Below are positions 37,148 to 45,931 of a stretch of 64,000 nucleotides of DNA, in pieces. Made by a program: the position numbers and the translations under genes. Origin of the DNA: Comamonadaceae bacterium. Lineage in GTDB: Bacteria; Pseudomonadota; Gammaproteobacteria; Burkholderiales; Burkholderiaceae_C. The stretch covers positions 682,001 to 746,000 of the forward strand of contig JAIXSQ010000007.1 in the NCBI GenBank assembly GCA_027484575.1. The letters are read 5' to 3'. The number at the start of each line of letters is the position of its first letter. The first letter of the stretch is position 1. The notes beneath the pieces are model-generated. The model was not told where the DNA came from. It did no database searches and worked only from the letters and a program-made list of their open reading frames with translations.

Positions 37148-37825
37148 ATGACCCGCGCCCCCGCACCCGTCCCCGATCCGGCCGCCGCCGCGCCGGCCAC
37201 GCTGCGCGTGCTGCTGGCCGACGACCACCATCTGGTGCGCGCCGGCCTGCGGTCGCTGCTCGACGCCATGCCCGGCGTGCAGGTCGTGGCCGAGGCTGCC
37301 GACGGCGCCAGCGCCCTGCTGCTGGCCTTCGAGCACAGGCCCGACGTGGTGCTGACCGACATCGCCATGCCCGAGGGCGGCGGCATGGGCCTGCTGCGCG
37401 GCCTGCGCGCCCGCGAGCCCGACTGCAAGGTGGTGCTGCTGTCCATGTACGACCACGACGCATACGTGGCCGAGGCGATCCGGCTCGGCGCCTCGGGCTA
37501 CCTGGTCAAGAGCGGCGCGGCCGAGGAGCTGGCGCAGGCGCTGCAGACCGTGGCGCGCGGGGACGTCTACCTGAGCCCGCGGGTGGCGGCCAAGCTGACG
37601 CAGGCCTTCGGCACCGGCCAGCCCGGGCTGACCGAGCGCCAGACCGAGGTGCTGCGGCTGATCGCGCGCGGCCAGTCGTCCAAGGAGGTGGCGCGGGCGC
37701 TGAACCTGTCGGTCAAGACCGTGGAGACGCACCGCTCGCAGATCATGGACCGGCTGGGCATCCGCGACCTCGCGGGCCTGGTGCGCTACGCGGTGCGGCG
37801 CGGGCTGGTGGATCCCGACGAATAG
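37148..37825 (+). CDS. LuxR/NarL-family response regulator
   Basis: The 225-residue regulator has a receiver with DDHH (acidic pair), phospho-acceptor D71 in LTDIAMPEGG and K in YLVKSG, then a C-terminal GerE-type helix-turn-helix: LTERQTEVLRLIARG followed by the recognition part VKTVETHRSQIM. It should be phosphorylated by the HisKA_3 kinase at 34973. A Pro/Ala-rich N-tail precedes the receiver. Target genes are not identifiable, but the exported protein gene at 37926 and the RND operon follow on the same strand. Confidence 0.93.
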   Translation: MTRAPAPVPDPAAAAPATLRVLLADDHHLVRAGLRSLLDAMPGVQVVAEAADGASALLLAFEHRPDVVLTDIAMPEGGGMGLLRGLRAREPDCKVVLLSMYDHDAYVAEAIRLGASGYLVKSGAAEELAQALQTVARGDVYLSPRVAAKLTQAFGTGQPGLTERQTEVLRLIARGQSSKEVARALNLSVKTVETHRSQIMDRLGIRDLAGLVRYAVRRGLVDPDE

Positions 37826-37925
37826 ACGCAGCGCGCGCCGACTGCCGCGCCGCGCGCCGTCCTGCACCCGCTGCGGCATGGCCGCGCCACGCTGGGGACA
37901 TCCCGCATCACCAGGAGTCCCCGCC

Positions 37926-38333
37926 ATGCGAACCACCCCCCACCGCCTCGCCCTCGTCCTCGCCGCCGGCCTGATCGCCGGCACCGCCTGGGCCCAGGGC
38001 GCCCAGGACGCACGCAACGCGACCGCCCCCAACGAAGCACCCCAGGGCCCGTCGGTGGTCGAACGCGCCAAGAGCGCCGGCAAGCGCGTCGCCAAGGGCA
38101 CCCGCAACCTGGCCCACAAGGGCAAGGACAAGCTCGACCAGGCGCGCCGCGACGACCGTGCCGACCCCGCGCAGGCCGAACGCAGCGAGCGCAGCATGGG
38201 CAACCGCGGCAGCGACGCACGCCGCCGCGGCACCTCGGGCAGCGGCACGCCCGCGGCCAGCGACACCACGCGCCAGCAGCGCATGGACGACGCGTACGGC
38301 AACTGGCAACGCGGCGGCACCACCACCCGCTGA
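37926..38333 (+). CDS. Small exported basic protein of unknown function
   Basis: The 135-residue product has a clear Sec signal peptide (MRTTPHRLALVLAAGLIAG...AWA, cleavage near residue 23). The mature part is highly charged and low in hydrophobic residues: a Lys-rich stretch (AKSAGKRVAKGTRNLAHKGKD) followed by Arg/Ser/Gly-rich sequence. It is likely unfolded or nucleic-acid- or polymer-binding in the periplasm. A CAGGAG ribosome site precedes ATG 37926. No family is recognised, and nothing suggests an enzyme. Confidence 0.8.
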   Translation: MRTTPHRLALVLAAGLIAGTAWAQGAQDARNATAPNEAPQGPSVVERAKSAGKRVAKGTRNLAHKGKDKLDQARRDDRADPAQAERSERSMGNRGSDARRRGTSGSGTPAASDTTRQQRMDDAYGNWQRGGTTTR

Positions 38334-38432
38334 CGGGCACCGCACGGGCGGCCGCAGCGCCGCGGCCGGCCGTGCGCGCGGGCACCGGGCCGGCGCCGCG
38401 AACGCGACAGTGGGCGCTCCCCGCGCGCCCGC

Positions 38433-38461
38433 CTGCAGCCGTCACGGTCGTTGGGTAGACT
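38433..38461 (+). promoter_or_regulatory. Possible sigma-70 promoter of the RND operon
   Basis: TAGACT at 38456-38461 is a fair -10 match, 31 bp before the adaptor start, with a poor -35 (CTGCAG, 38433-38438) at 17-bp spacing. No regulator gene is adjacent, so control could come from the coupled receiver or elsewhere. Confidence 0.3.
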
Positions 38462-38492
38462 GCGGCGCTTTGCCCGATCGGACACGCCGCCC

Positions 38493-39767
38493 ATGCACGC
38501 GCTGCGCAAGCAACCGCCTCGCCTTCCCGCCCCCGCCCTCCCCCTGATCCTGCTGCTGGCCGCTGCCCTGCTGGCCGCCTGCGGCAAGTCCGACGCGCCC
38601 GCCGGACCGCCCCCGGGCGGCATGCCGCCGGCCGAAGTCGGCGTGGTCACGGTGCAGCCCGGCGAGGTCGGGCTGCTGTCGGAGCTGCCCGGCCGGCTCG
38701 AGGCCTCGCGCATCGCGCAGGTGCGGGCCCGCGCGGCCGGCATCGTGCAGGAGCGCCTGTTCCGCGAAGGCACCGACGTCAAGGCCGGCCAGCCGCTGTT
38801 CCGCATCGACCCGGCCACGCTGCAGGCCTCGCAGGCCAGCGCGCAGGCCACGCTCGCGCGGGCGCAGGCCAACCAGGGCCAGGCCCGGGCGCTGGCCGAG
38901 CGCTACAAGCCGCTGGCCGAGGCCAACGCGATCAGCCAGCAGGAGTACGCCAACGCGGTGGCGGCGCAGAAGGCCGCCGAGGCCGAGGTCGCCGCCGCCG
39001 AGGCGTCGGTGCGCACCGCGCAGATCAACCTGGGCTACGCGCAGGTGGTGGCGCCGATCGCCGGCCGCATCGGCCGCGCGCTGGTCACCGAAGGCGCGCT
39101 GGTCGGCCAGGGCGAGGCCACGCCGCTGGCGGTGATCCAGCAGCTGGACCCGCTCTACGTGAACATCACCCAGTCGGCCAGCGAGGTGCTGGCGCTGCGC
39201 CGCGCCGCCGAGCAGGGCAAGCTCAAGCGCTCGGGCGACGGCGGCACGCCGGTGCGCCTGGTGCTGGACGACGGCAGCACCTATGCACGCACGGGCAAGC
39301 TGCTGTTCGCCGACCTGCAGGTCGACCCGACCAGCGGCCAGGTGCAGCTGCGCGCCGAGATCCCCAACCCCGACCGGCTGCTGCTGCCCGGGCTGTACGT
39401 GCGCGTGCGGCTGGAGCAGGCGCGCATCGAGCGCGCGATCCTGCTGCCGCAGCAGGCGGTCACGCGCAGCGACCGCGGCGACACGGTGCTGGTGGTCGGC
39501 GAAGGCGGCCAGGTCGCGCCGCGCACCGTGAAGGTGGGCAGCGCGCAGAACGGCCAGTGGGTGATCACCGAGGGCCTGAAGCCCGGCGAGCAGGTGGTGG
39601 TCGACGGCGTGCAGAAGCTGCGCCCGGGCGCGCCGGTCAAGCCGGTGCCCTGGAGCGCGCCGGGCACCGCGCCCGCGCAGGGCGCGTCGGCGCCCGCGCA
39701 GGGCGCGTCGGCGCCCGCTCCCGCGGCTTCGGCCGCCCGCCCCGCCGCCTCCGCCGCGAGCCGCTGA
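38493..39767 (+). CDS. RND efflux periplasmic adaptor lipoprotein (AcrA/MexA family)
   Basis: The 424-residue adaptor has a lipoprotein signal with lipobox LLAAC (Cys near residue 30), followed by the membrane-fusion-protein layout: a lipoyl half (VRARAAGIVQERLFREG), a long helical hairpin rich in Ala/Gln (about 110-190), the second lipoyl half (VVAPIAGRIGRALVTEG), beta-barrel and membrane-proximal domains. It bridges the inner-membrane pump to the outer-membrane channel. The C-terminus has an Ala/Pro/Ser-rich tail with a tandem repeat. It is 13 bp upstream of the pump gene. Confidence 0.95.
   Translation: MHALRKQPPRLPAPALPLILLLAAALLAACGKSDAPAGPPPGGMPPAEVGVVTVQPGEVGLLSELPGRLEASRIAQVRARAAGIVQERLFREGTDVKAGQPLFRIDPATLQASQASAQATLARAQANQGQARALAERYKPLAEANAISQQEYANAVAAQKAAEAEVAAAEASVRTAQINLGYAQVVAPIAGRIGRALVTEGALVGQGEATPLAVIQQLDPLYVNITQSASEVLALRRAAEQGKLKRSGDGGTPVRLVLDDGSTYARTGKLLFADLQVDPTSGQVQLRAEIPNPDRLLLPGLYVRVRLEQARIERAILLPQQAVTRSDRGDTVLVVGEGGQVAPRTVKVGSAQNGQWVITEGLKPGEQVVVDGVQKLRPGAPVKPVPWSAPGTAPAQGASAPAQGASAPAPAASAARPAASAASR
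39672..39713 (+). repeat. Two perfect 21-bp in-frame repeats in the adaptor tail
   Basis: Two identical 21-bp units (39672-39692, 39693-39713) encode PAQGASA twice, followed by a diverged third unit, at the disordered C-terminus of the RND adaptor. Length variation by slippage is plausible here. Confidence 0.85.
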
Positions 39768-39780
39768 GGGACCGCCAGGC

Positions 39781-42700
39781 ATGGCCAAGTTCTTCATCGA
39801 CCGGCCCATCTTCGCGTGGGTCATCGCGCTGTTCCTGATGGTGCTGGGTGGCGTGGCCATCCAGCAGCTGCCCATCGCGCAGTACCCGCCGGTGGCACCG
39901 CCGGCCATCGTGGTGACGGCCACCTACCCCGGCGCCTCGGCCCGCACGCTCGAGGAGAGCGTGATCACGGTCGTCGAGCAGGAGCTCAACGGCTCGCCGG
40001 GCCTGATCTACATCGAGTCGGTCACCCAGGCCAACGGCGTGGGCCAGATCACCATCACCTTCGAGCCCGGCACCAACCCCGACCTGGCGCAGGTGGACGT
40101 GCAGAACCGGCTGTCGCGCGCCACGCCGCGGCTGCCCGCGGCCGTGACGCAGCAGGGCGTGCGGGTCGAGAAGTCGCGCTCGAACTTCCTGCTGTTCGCG
40201 ATCCTGTCCTCGGACGACCCGGCCTGGACACCGGTGCGGCTGGGCGACTACGCCTCGCGCAACGTGCTGCCCGAGATCCAGCGCATCCCCGGCGTGGGCC
40301 AGGCGCAGCTGTTCGGCACCGAGGCCGCCATGCGCATCTGGCTGGACCCCGACAAGCTGGTGGGCTTCAACCTCTCGCCGGCCGAGGTCAACGCCGCCAT
40401 CCGGGCGCAGAACGCCCAGGTGTCGGCCGGCGCGCTGGGCGACCTGCCCATCGCCGACGGGCAGGCGGTCTCGGCCACGGTGGTGGTGCAGGGCCAGCTG
40501 ACCGACGTCGAGCAGTTCCGCAACATCGTGCTGCGCGCCGGCGCCGACGGCTCGACCGTGCGGCTCAAGGACGTCGCGCGGGTCGAGCTCAACGCGCAGA
40601 CCTTCGCCACCTCGGCGCGGCTGAACGGCAAGCCGTCCACCGGCATCGGCGTGCAGCTGTCGCCCACCGGCAATGCGCTGCAGACGGCCGATGCGGTGCG
40701 GCGCCGCATGGGCGAGCTGGCGCCCTACTTCCCGGCCGGCATGAAATGGGACATCCCGTACGACAGCTCGCGCTTCGTGCGCATCTCCATCACGCAGGTG
40801 GTCGAGACGCTGGTCGAGGCGGTGGCGCTGGTGTTCCTGGTGATGTTCCTGTTCCTGCAGAACTGGCGCTACACCCTGATCCCGACGCTGGTCGTGCCGG
40901 TGGCCTTGCTGGGCACCTTCGCCACGCTGCTGGCGCTGGGCTTTTCGATCAACGTGCTCACCATGTTCGGCATGGTGCTGGTGATCGGCATCGTGGTCGA
41001 CGACGCCATCGTGGTGGTGGAGAACGTCGAGCGCATCATGGCCGAGGAGGGCCTGCCGCCGCGCGAGGCCACGCGCAAGGCCATGGGCCAGATCTCCGGC
41101 GCCATCGTCGGCGTGACCGTGGTGCTGGTGTCGGTGTTCGTGCCGCTGGCCTTCTTCGCCGGATCCACCGGCAACATCTACCGCCAGTTCTCGGCGGTGA
41201 TGGTGGCCTCGATCGCGTTCTCGGCCTTCATGGCGCTGTCGCTCACGCCGGCGCTGTGCGCCACGCTGCTCAAGCCGGTGGATCCCGGGCACCACGAGCG
41301 CGGCGGCTTCTTCGGCTGGTTCAACCGCAGCTTCCGGCGCACGGCCGGCGGCTACGAGGGCTGGGTCGCCCGCATGCTGCGGCGCGCGCGCTGGTGGCTG
41401 CTGCTGTACGCGGTGATCGCGGCCGTGGCCGCGCTGGTCTACACCCGGCTGCCCACCTCGTTCCTGCCGCAGGAGGACCAGGGTTACATCATCGTCAACG
41501 TGCAGCTGCCGCCCGGCGCGACGCAGGAGCGCACCAGCGCCGTGATGCGCCAGGTCGAGGACTACATCCTCAAGCAGCCCGAGGTGCAGTCGATGGTGGC
41601 GGTGCTCGGCTTCTCGTTCTCGGGCCAGGGCCAGAACGCCGCGCTGGCGTTCGTGACGCTCAAGCCCTGGGACGAGCGCAAGGGCGACGGCGCCTCGGCG
41701 CAGGCGGTGGCCGGCCGCGCCTTCGGCGCGCTGTCGGCGATCCGCGACGCGTTCATCTTCCCGCTGTCGCCGCCGCCCATCCCCGAACTGGGCTCGGCCT
41801 CGGGCTTCAACTTCCGGCTGCAGGACCGCGGCGGCAACGGTCGCGAGGCGCTGATCGCCGCGCGCAACCAGCTGCTGGGCGCGGCCTCGCAGAGCAAGCT
41901 GCTCACGCAGGTGCGGCCCGACGGCCTGGAGGACGCGCCGCAGCTGCAGGTGGACATCGACCGCGAGAAGGCGCAGGCGCTGGGCGTGCCCTTCGACGCG
42001 ATCAACGCCACGCTGTCGACCGCGCTGGGCTCGTCGTACGTCAACGACTTCCCCAACCGCGGTCGCCTGCAGCGGGTGATCGTGCAGGCCGATGCGCCGG
42101 CGCGCATGCAGCCCGAGGACCTGCTGCGGCTGAACGTCAAGTCCACCACCGGGCAGGCGGTGCCGCTGTCCGCCTTCGCCAGCACCCGCTGGGTGAACGG
42201 CGCGATGCAGACCGTGCGCTACAACGGCTACCCGGCGATGCGCATCTCGGGCTCGGCCGCGCCGGGCGCCTCCAGCGGCGCCGCGCTGGCCGAGATGGAG
42301 CGGCTGGCCGCCCAGCTGCCGCCCGGCTTCGCCTTCGAGTGGACCGGCCAGTCGCGCGAGGAGAAGCTGGCCGGCTCGCAGGCGCTGGTGCTCTACGGCT
42401 TCGCGATCCTGGCGGTGTTCCTGTGCCTGGCCGCGCTGTACGAGAGCTGGTCGATCCCGCTGGCGGTGATCCTGGTCGTGCCGCTGGGCGTGCTGGGCGT
42501 GCTCCTGGCCACGCTGGCGCGCGGCTATGCCAACGACGTGTACTTCCAGGTCGGCCTGATCACGATCATCGGCCTGTCGGCCAAGAACGCGATCCTGATC
42601 ATCGAGTTCGCCAAGGACCTGCAGGCCCAGGGCAAGGGCGTGGTCGAGGCGGCGCTGGCCGCCGCCCACCTGCGCTTCCGGCCCATCGTGATGACCTCGA

Positions 42701-42948
42701 TGGCTTTCGGCCTGGGCGTGCTGCCGCTGGTGGTCGCCAGCGGCGCCGGCTCGGCCAGCCAGCGCGCGATCGGCACCGGCGTGCTGGGCGGCATGCTCAC
42801 GGGCACCGTGCTGGCGGTGTTCTTCGTGCCGGTGTTCTTCGTGGTGGTGCGTGGCATCTTCAAGGGCAGCGACCGCCAGCGCCGGCTGCATGCGCATGCC
42901 TTCGAGCCCGAGCTGCCGGCCGGCGCGACGCGCGGAGACCAGGTGTGA
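39781..42948 (+). CDS. RND multidrug efflux pump permease (AcrB/MexB, HAE1 family)
   Basis: The 1055-residue inner-membrane proton antiporter begins with the family hallmark MAKFFIDRPIFAWVIALFL and has twelve membrane helices and two large periplasmic loops. The proton-relay region with consecutive Asp is present in helix 4 (GIVVDDAIVVVENV), and GxxxN/K residues in helix 10 (GLSAKNAILIIEFA). Its length and motif set match AcrB-type pumps for hydrophobic compounds rather than metal-exporting CusA. It forms an operon with the adaptor and the outer-membrane factor. Substrates cannot be told from the sequence. Confidence 0.96.
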   Translation: MAKFFIDRPIFAWVIALFLMVLGGVAIQQLPIAQYPPVAPPAIVVTATYPGASARTLEESVITVVEQELNGSPGLIYIESVTQANGVGQITITFEPGTNPDLAQVDVQNRLSRATPRLPAAVTQQGVRVEKSRSNFLLFAILSSDDPAWTPVRLGDYASRNVLPEIQRIPGVGQAQLFGTEAAMRIWLDPDKLVGFNLSPAEVNAAIRAQNAQVSAGALGDLPIADGQAVSATVVVQGQLTDVEQFRNIVLRAGADGSTVRLKDVARVELNAQTFATSARLNGKPSTGIGVQLSPTGNALQTADAVRRRMGELAPYFPAGMKWDIPYDSSRFVRISITQVVETLVEAVALVFLVMFLFLQNWRYTLIPTLVVPVALLGTFATLLALGFSINVLTMFGMVLVIGIVVDDAIVVVENVERIMAEEGLPPREATRKAMGQISGAIVGVTVVLVSVFVPLAFFAGSTGNIYRQFSAVMVASIAFSAFMALSLTPALCATLLKPVDPGHHERGGFFGWFNRSFRRTAGGYEGWVARMLRRARWWLLLYAVIAAVAALVYTRLPTSFLPQEDQGYIIVNVQLPPGATQERTSAVMRQVEDYILKQPEVQSMVAVLGFSFSGQGQNAALAFVTLKPWDERKGDGASAQAVAGRAFGALSAIRDAFIFPLSPPPIPELGSASGFNFRLQDRGGNGREALIAARNQLLGAASQSKLLTQVRPDGLEDAPQLQVDIDREKAQALGVPFDAINATLSTALGSSYVNDFPNRGRLQRVIVQADAPARMQPEDLLRLNVKSTTGQAVPLSAFASTRWVNGAMQTVRYNGYPAMRISGSAAPGASSGAALAEMERLAAQLPPGFAFEWTGQSREEKLAGSQALVLYGFAILAVFLCLAALYESWSIPLAVILVVPLGVLGVLLATLARGYANDVYFQVGLITIIGLSAKNAILIIEFAKDLQAQGKGVVEAALAAAHLRFRPIVMTSMAFGLGVLPLVVASGAGSASQRAIGTGVLGGMLTGTVLAVFFVPVFFVVVRGIFKGSDRQRRLHAHAFEPELPAGATRGDQV

Positions 42949-42956
42949 GAGCCCCG

Positions 42957-44363
42957 ATGACCTTCCCCCTGCGCGCCCTGCGGCCCGCCGCGCTCGCCGC
43001 CGCCCTCCTGGCGGCCGGCTGCTCGTTCGTGCCCACGCTGGAGCGCCCTGCCCCGCCCGTGCCCGCGAGCTTCGCCGGCCTGCCCGGCGCGCCGGCCACG
43101 CCGGCCGACACGCTGCCGCCCGACTGGCCGCGGTTCTTCGCCGACCCGGGCCTGCAAGGCCTGGTCACGACGGCGCTGGCCAACAACCGCGACCTGCGGG
43201 TGGCCGTGGCCAACGTGCAGCAGGCACGCGCCCAGCGCGAGCTGCGCGAGGCCGAGCGGCTGCCGCAGGTGGGCGCGCAGCTGTCCGGCACGCGCCAGCC
43301 CAACACCGTCACCGGCCAGCAGTTCACGATCTGGCAGGCCGGGCTGGCGCTGACCGCCTGGGAGCTCGATTTCTTCGGCCGCCTGGGCGCGCTGTCGCAG
43401 GCGGCGCAGGCGCAGCTGCTGGCCACCGAGGAGGCGCGCCGGGCCGCCCAGCTCGCGCTGGTGGGCCAGGTGGCCACGACCTGGCTGAGCGTCGTCGCCG
43501 GCGAGGAGCTGCTGCAGCTGACCCGCGACACGCTGCGCACCCGCGAGGACAGCCTGCGGCTGGTGCGGCTGCGCTTCGACAACGGCGTGACCTCCGAGCT
43601 GGAGCTGCGGCAGGCGCAGTCGCTGGCCGACACCGCGCGCGTGGCCCTGGCCCAGCAGGAGCGCCAGCGCGCCACCGACCTGAACGCGCTGGGCCTGCTC
43701 ACCGGCGTGGCGTTGGCGCCCGACTGGCGCAGCGGCACCCGGCTGGCCGACGTGCGCCTGCCCGAGCTGCCCGTGGGCCTGCCGGCGCAGGTGCTGGCCC
43801 AGCGGCCCGACGTGCGCCAGGCCGAGCAGCAGCTGGTGGCGGCCAACGCCAACATCGGCGCGGCCCGCGCGGCCTTCTTCCCGCGGATCACGCTGACCGC
43901 CGCCGCCGGTCGCGCCAGCCCCGACCTGTCCGGGCTGTTCGACGGCAGCGGCCGCTGGGCCTACACGGTCGCGCCCGCGCTGCTGCTGCCCATCTTCGAT
44001 GCGGGGCGCAACCGCGCCGGCCTGGCCGGTGCGCAGGCCCAGCGGGACGTGGCGATCGCGCAGTACGAGCGTGCCATCCAGTCGGCCTTCCGCGAGGTGG
44101 CCGACGGCCTGGCGGGCCGGGCGACCTGGGGCGAGCAGCTGGACGCGCAGGGCCGCGTGGCCACCTCGGAGACGGTGCGTGCGCGGCTGAGCCAGATGCG
44201 TTTCGACGCCGGGGTCGCCAGCGCGCTGGAACTGCTGGATGCGCAGCGCTCGCTGTTCAGCGCGCGCCAGGCCGAGATCCAGGTGCGGCAGGCACAGCTG
44301 CAGAACCAGGTGCTCCTGTGGCGCACCCTGGGCGGCGGCTGGCGGGAGACAATGGCGCCATGA
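42957..44363 (+). CDS. Outer-membrane efflux channel lipoprotein (NodT/OprM family)
   Basis: The 468-residue protein has a lipoprotein signal (LLAAGC, Cys near residue 22) and the duplicated TolC/OprM repeat: each half has long helices and a pair of strands. Examples are NRDLRVAVANVQQARAQ in the first repeat and RPDVRQAEQQLVAANANIGAA in the second. It provides the outer-membrane exit for the pump. It begins 8 bp after the permease stop, and its own stop overlaps the start of the lone receiver gene (ATGA), a sign of coupled translation. Confidence 0.94.
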   Translation: MTFPLRALRPAALAAALLAAGCSFVPTLERPAPPVPASFAGLPGAPATPADTLPPDWPRFFADPGLQGLVTTALANNRDLRVAVANVQQARAQRELREAERLPQVGAQLSGTRQPNTVTGQQFTIWQAGLALTAWELDFFGRLGALSQAAQAQLLATEEARRAAQLALVGQVATTWLSVVAGEELLQLTRDTLRTREDSLRLVRLRFDNGVTSELELRQAQSLADTARVALAQQERQRATDLNALGLLTGVALAPDWRSGTRLADVRLPELPVGLPAQVLAQRPDVRQAEQQLVAANANIGAARAAFFPRITLTAAAGRASPDLSGLFDGSGRWAYTVAPALLLPIFDAGRNRAGLAGAQAQRDVAIAQYERAIQSAFREVADGLAGRATWGEQLDAQGRVATSETVRARLSQMRFDAGVASALELLDAQRSLFSARQAEIQVRQAQLQNQVLLWRTLGGGWRETMAP

Positions 44364-44740
44364 CTTCCGAGACGACCTCCCTGCGCGTGCTGGTGATCGA
44401 CGACAACGTCGATGCCGCCGATTCGCTCGCCGTGCTGCTGGACATGCTGGGGCATGCCACCAAGGCGCTGTACACGGGCGAGAACGCGGTGCAGGAGTGG
44501 CGCACCTGGGCACCCGACGTGGTGCTGCTGGACATCGGCCTGCCGGTGGCCGACGGCTACGAGGTGGCGCGGCGCCTGCGCGCCGAGGGCTGCAGCGCCC
44601 TGCTGGTGGCGCTGACCGGCTGGGGCAGCGATGCGGACCGCCAGAGGGCCCGCGAAGCGGGCTTCGACCACCACCTGACCAAGCCGGTGGAGCTCGAGGC
44701 GGTCGAGAAGCTGCTCGCGACCGCCCCACGGGCGCACTGA
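44360..44740 (+). CDS. Lone receiver protein coupled to the efflux operon
   Basis: The 126-residue protein is a stand-alone receiver with DDN acidic cluster, phospho-acceptor D58 in LLDIGLPVADG, LTGWG and TKP. Its ATG overlaps the stop of the channel gene by ATGA. Its receiver sequence resembles the C-terminal receivers of the hybrid kinases in this window (LDIGLP, ALTGWG..AD..A..AGFD.HLTKPV), so it may be a detached kinase receiver. A lone receiver at the end of an RND operon with no kinase gene is unusual and suggests phosphotransfer from a distant hybrid kinase or a regulatory contact. Confidence 0.9.
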   Translation: MTSETTSLRVLVIDDNVDAADSLAVLLDMLGHATKALYTGENAVQEWRTWAPDVVLLDIGLPVADGYEVARRLRAEGCSALLVALTGWGSDADRQRAREAGFDHHLTKPVELEAVEKLLATAPRAH

Positions 44741-44756
44741 AGGCGCCGGCCGGCCG

Positions 44757-45026
44757 TCAGCGGCGGGGCGCGCCGTACGAGGTGGGGTTGCCTTCGCTGC
44801 CGCGCGGCGGCAGGTGCCGGAACATGATGCGGCCCTTGTTCAGGTCGTAGGGCGACAGCTCCAGCGTGACGTAGTCGCCGGCGATGATGCGGATGTGGTT
44901 CTTGCGCATCTTGCCGCCGCTGTAGGCCACCAGCGCATGGCCGTTCTCCAGCACCACGCGGTAACGCGAGTCGGGCAGCACTTCCTCGACGCGCCCGCGC
45001 ATTTCGATCAGTTCTTCCTTGGCCAT
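44757..45026 (-). CDS. infA: Translation initiation factor IF-1
   Basis: The 89-residue S1/OB-fold protein is IF-1: it begins [11 protein letters not shown], contains [20 protein letters not shown] sequence (here [11 protein letters not shown]) and [17 protein letters not shown], and has a C-terminal extension of about 17 residues compared with the 72-residue Escherichia coli protein. It binds the A site of the 30S subunit during initiation. Some betaproteobacteria carry a second, longer infA copy outside the ribosomal-protein operons; the location next to signalling genes suggests this is such a copy. It is convergent with the lone receiver gene. Confidence 0.95.
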   Translation of the reverse strand: MAKEELIEMRGRVEEVLPDSRYRVVLENGHALVAYSGGKMRKNHIRIIAGDYVTLELSPYDLNKGRIMFRHLPPRGSEGNPTSYGAPRR

Positions 45027-45260
45027 GCGCCAATTCCTTCGACACCAGTTGCTCGGATCGGGCCCGGAGGCCGCGACCACGGCGGTGGGTGTCCCGCAGG
45101 GCGGGAACCTGGACAGCCAGGGAAGTGGACGCGGCCGGCACGGGGCCGGGTGAAGCGCGGACCGCGGAACTGCCGGCGGCCACCACTGCAGGGCAGCCGG
45201 GCCACCCTGCAACGCCGGGGATTGTAAAGGGCCGGCCCAGCAGTCGCGGGCCGGCGGGAC

Positions 45261-45599
45261 TCAGGCCGGCGGGACTTCGGCGGTGCGCAGCAGCGCGGCC
45301 ACGGCGTCCTGCAGGGCCGGCGCATCGCCGCCGCGCCCCGCCTGCCGGGCCGTGTCCAGGGCATGTTCGGCCAGGCGCGCGGCGTCGCCCACCGCCGGCC
45401 GGCCGAAGGTCGCGGCCGAGCCGGCCAGCGTGTGCAGCAGCCGGTACAGCGCCTCCATCTGGCCTGCGTCGTCCGGCGCGCCGCGCAGCGCGTCGGCCGC
45501 CGCGCGCACCTCGGCCAGCCGCTGCGGCAGCAGGCCTTCCCACTCGCGCCGGATGGCCGCGAAGCGTTCGGCGAAGGAGGACGGCGCGGCGTCGGGCAT
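45261..45599 (-). CDS. Hpt-domain phosphotransfer protein
   Basis: This 112-residue helical protein is a stand-alone Hpt domain with phospho-acceptor H56 in LLHTLAGSAATFG, the characteristic H-x-L-x-G-S/A motif. Stand-alone Hpt proteins shuttle phosphate between hybrid-kinase receivers and separate response regulators. Several hybrid kinases here end in a receiver without their own Hpt (1154, 15580, 22094), and lone receivers without kinases are encoded at 44360, 47316 and 51791; the Hpt could connect them. It is monocistronic, divergent from a DUF3606-type gene. Confidence 0.88.
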   Translation of the reverse strand: MPDAAPSSFAERFAAIRREWEGLLPQRLAEVRAAADALRGAPDDAGQMEALYRLLHTLAGSAATFGRPAVGDAARLAEHALDTARQAGRGGDAPALQDAVAALLRTAEVPPA

Positions 45600-45706
45600 G
45601 CGGGGGAAGGTACCACGGCGCGGTGGCCCGGCAGGGCCGCATGGCGGCGTCCTACAGCCCCGCCGCCCACGGCCCGCCTAGCATCCGCCCAACAGGGAGA
45701 AGCACG

Positions 45707-45919
45707 ATGTCAGGCAGCCAGAACGACGCCGGCCACGGCCCGCACGAGCGGGTGGACGTCCAGTGGGAGTACGCACGCGCGGCCTGGGCGCGCCACTTCA
45801 ACACCAGCGAGCGCGCACTGCGCGAAGCGGTGGCGGCCGTGGGCGACCGCGCCGACCGGGTGCGCGAGCACCTGGCCGGCCAGCGCCCGGCCCGTGCCGA
45901 GCGCCCGTCGGGCGCATGA
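45707..45919 (+). CDS. DUF3606-type small protein
   Basis: The 70-residue soluble protein has the pattern of DUF3606: RVDVQWEYARAAWARHF, then SERALREAVAAVGDRADRVREHL, with the spacing of acidic and Trp residues seen in that family (Val-Asn/Asp-x-Glu-Tyr ... Trp ... Ala-Val-x-x-Val-Gly). A GGGAGA ribosome site precedes ATG 45707. Its function is unknown; the family is common in Burkholderiales and Rhizobiales. Confidence 0.75.
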   Translation: MSGSQNDAGHGPHERVDVQWEYARAAWARHFNTSERALREAVAAVGDRADRVREHLAGQRPARAERPSGA

Positions 45920-45931
45920 GCCGCCGCGGGC

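Noticed and set aside
44741..44756. GCCGGCCGGC palindrome between the lone receiver and infA
   Set aside because: Short GC palindromes are common at this base composition and no stem with loop forms; not listed as a terminator.
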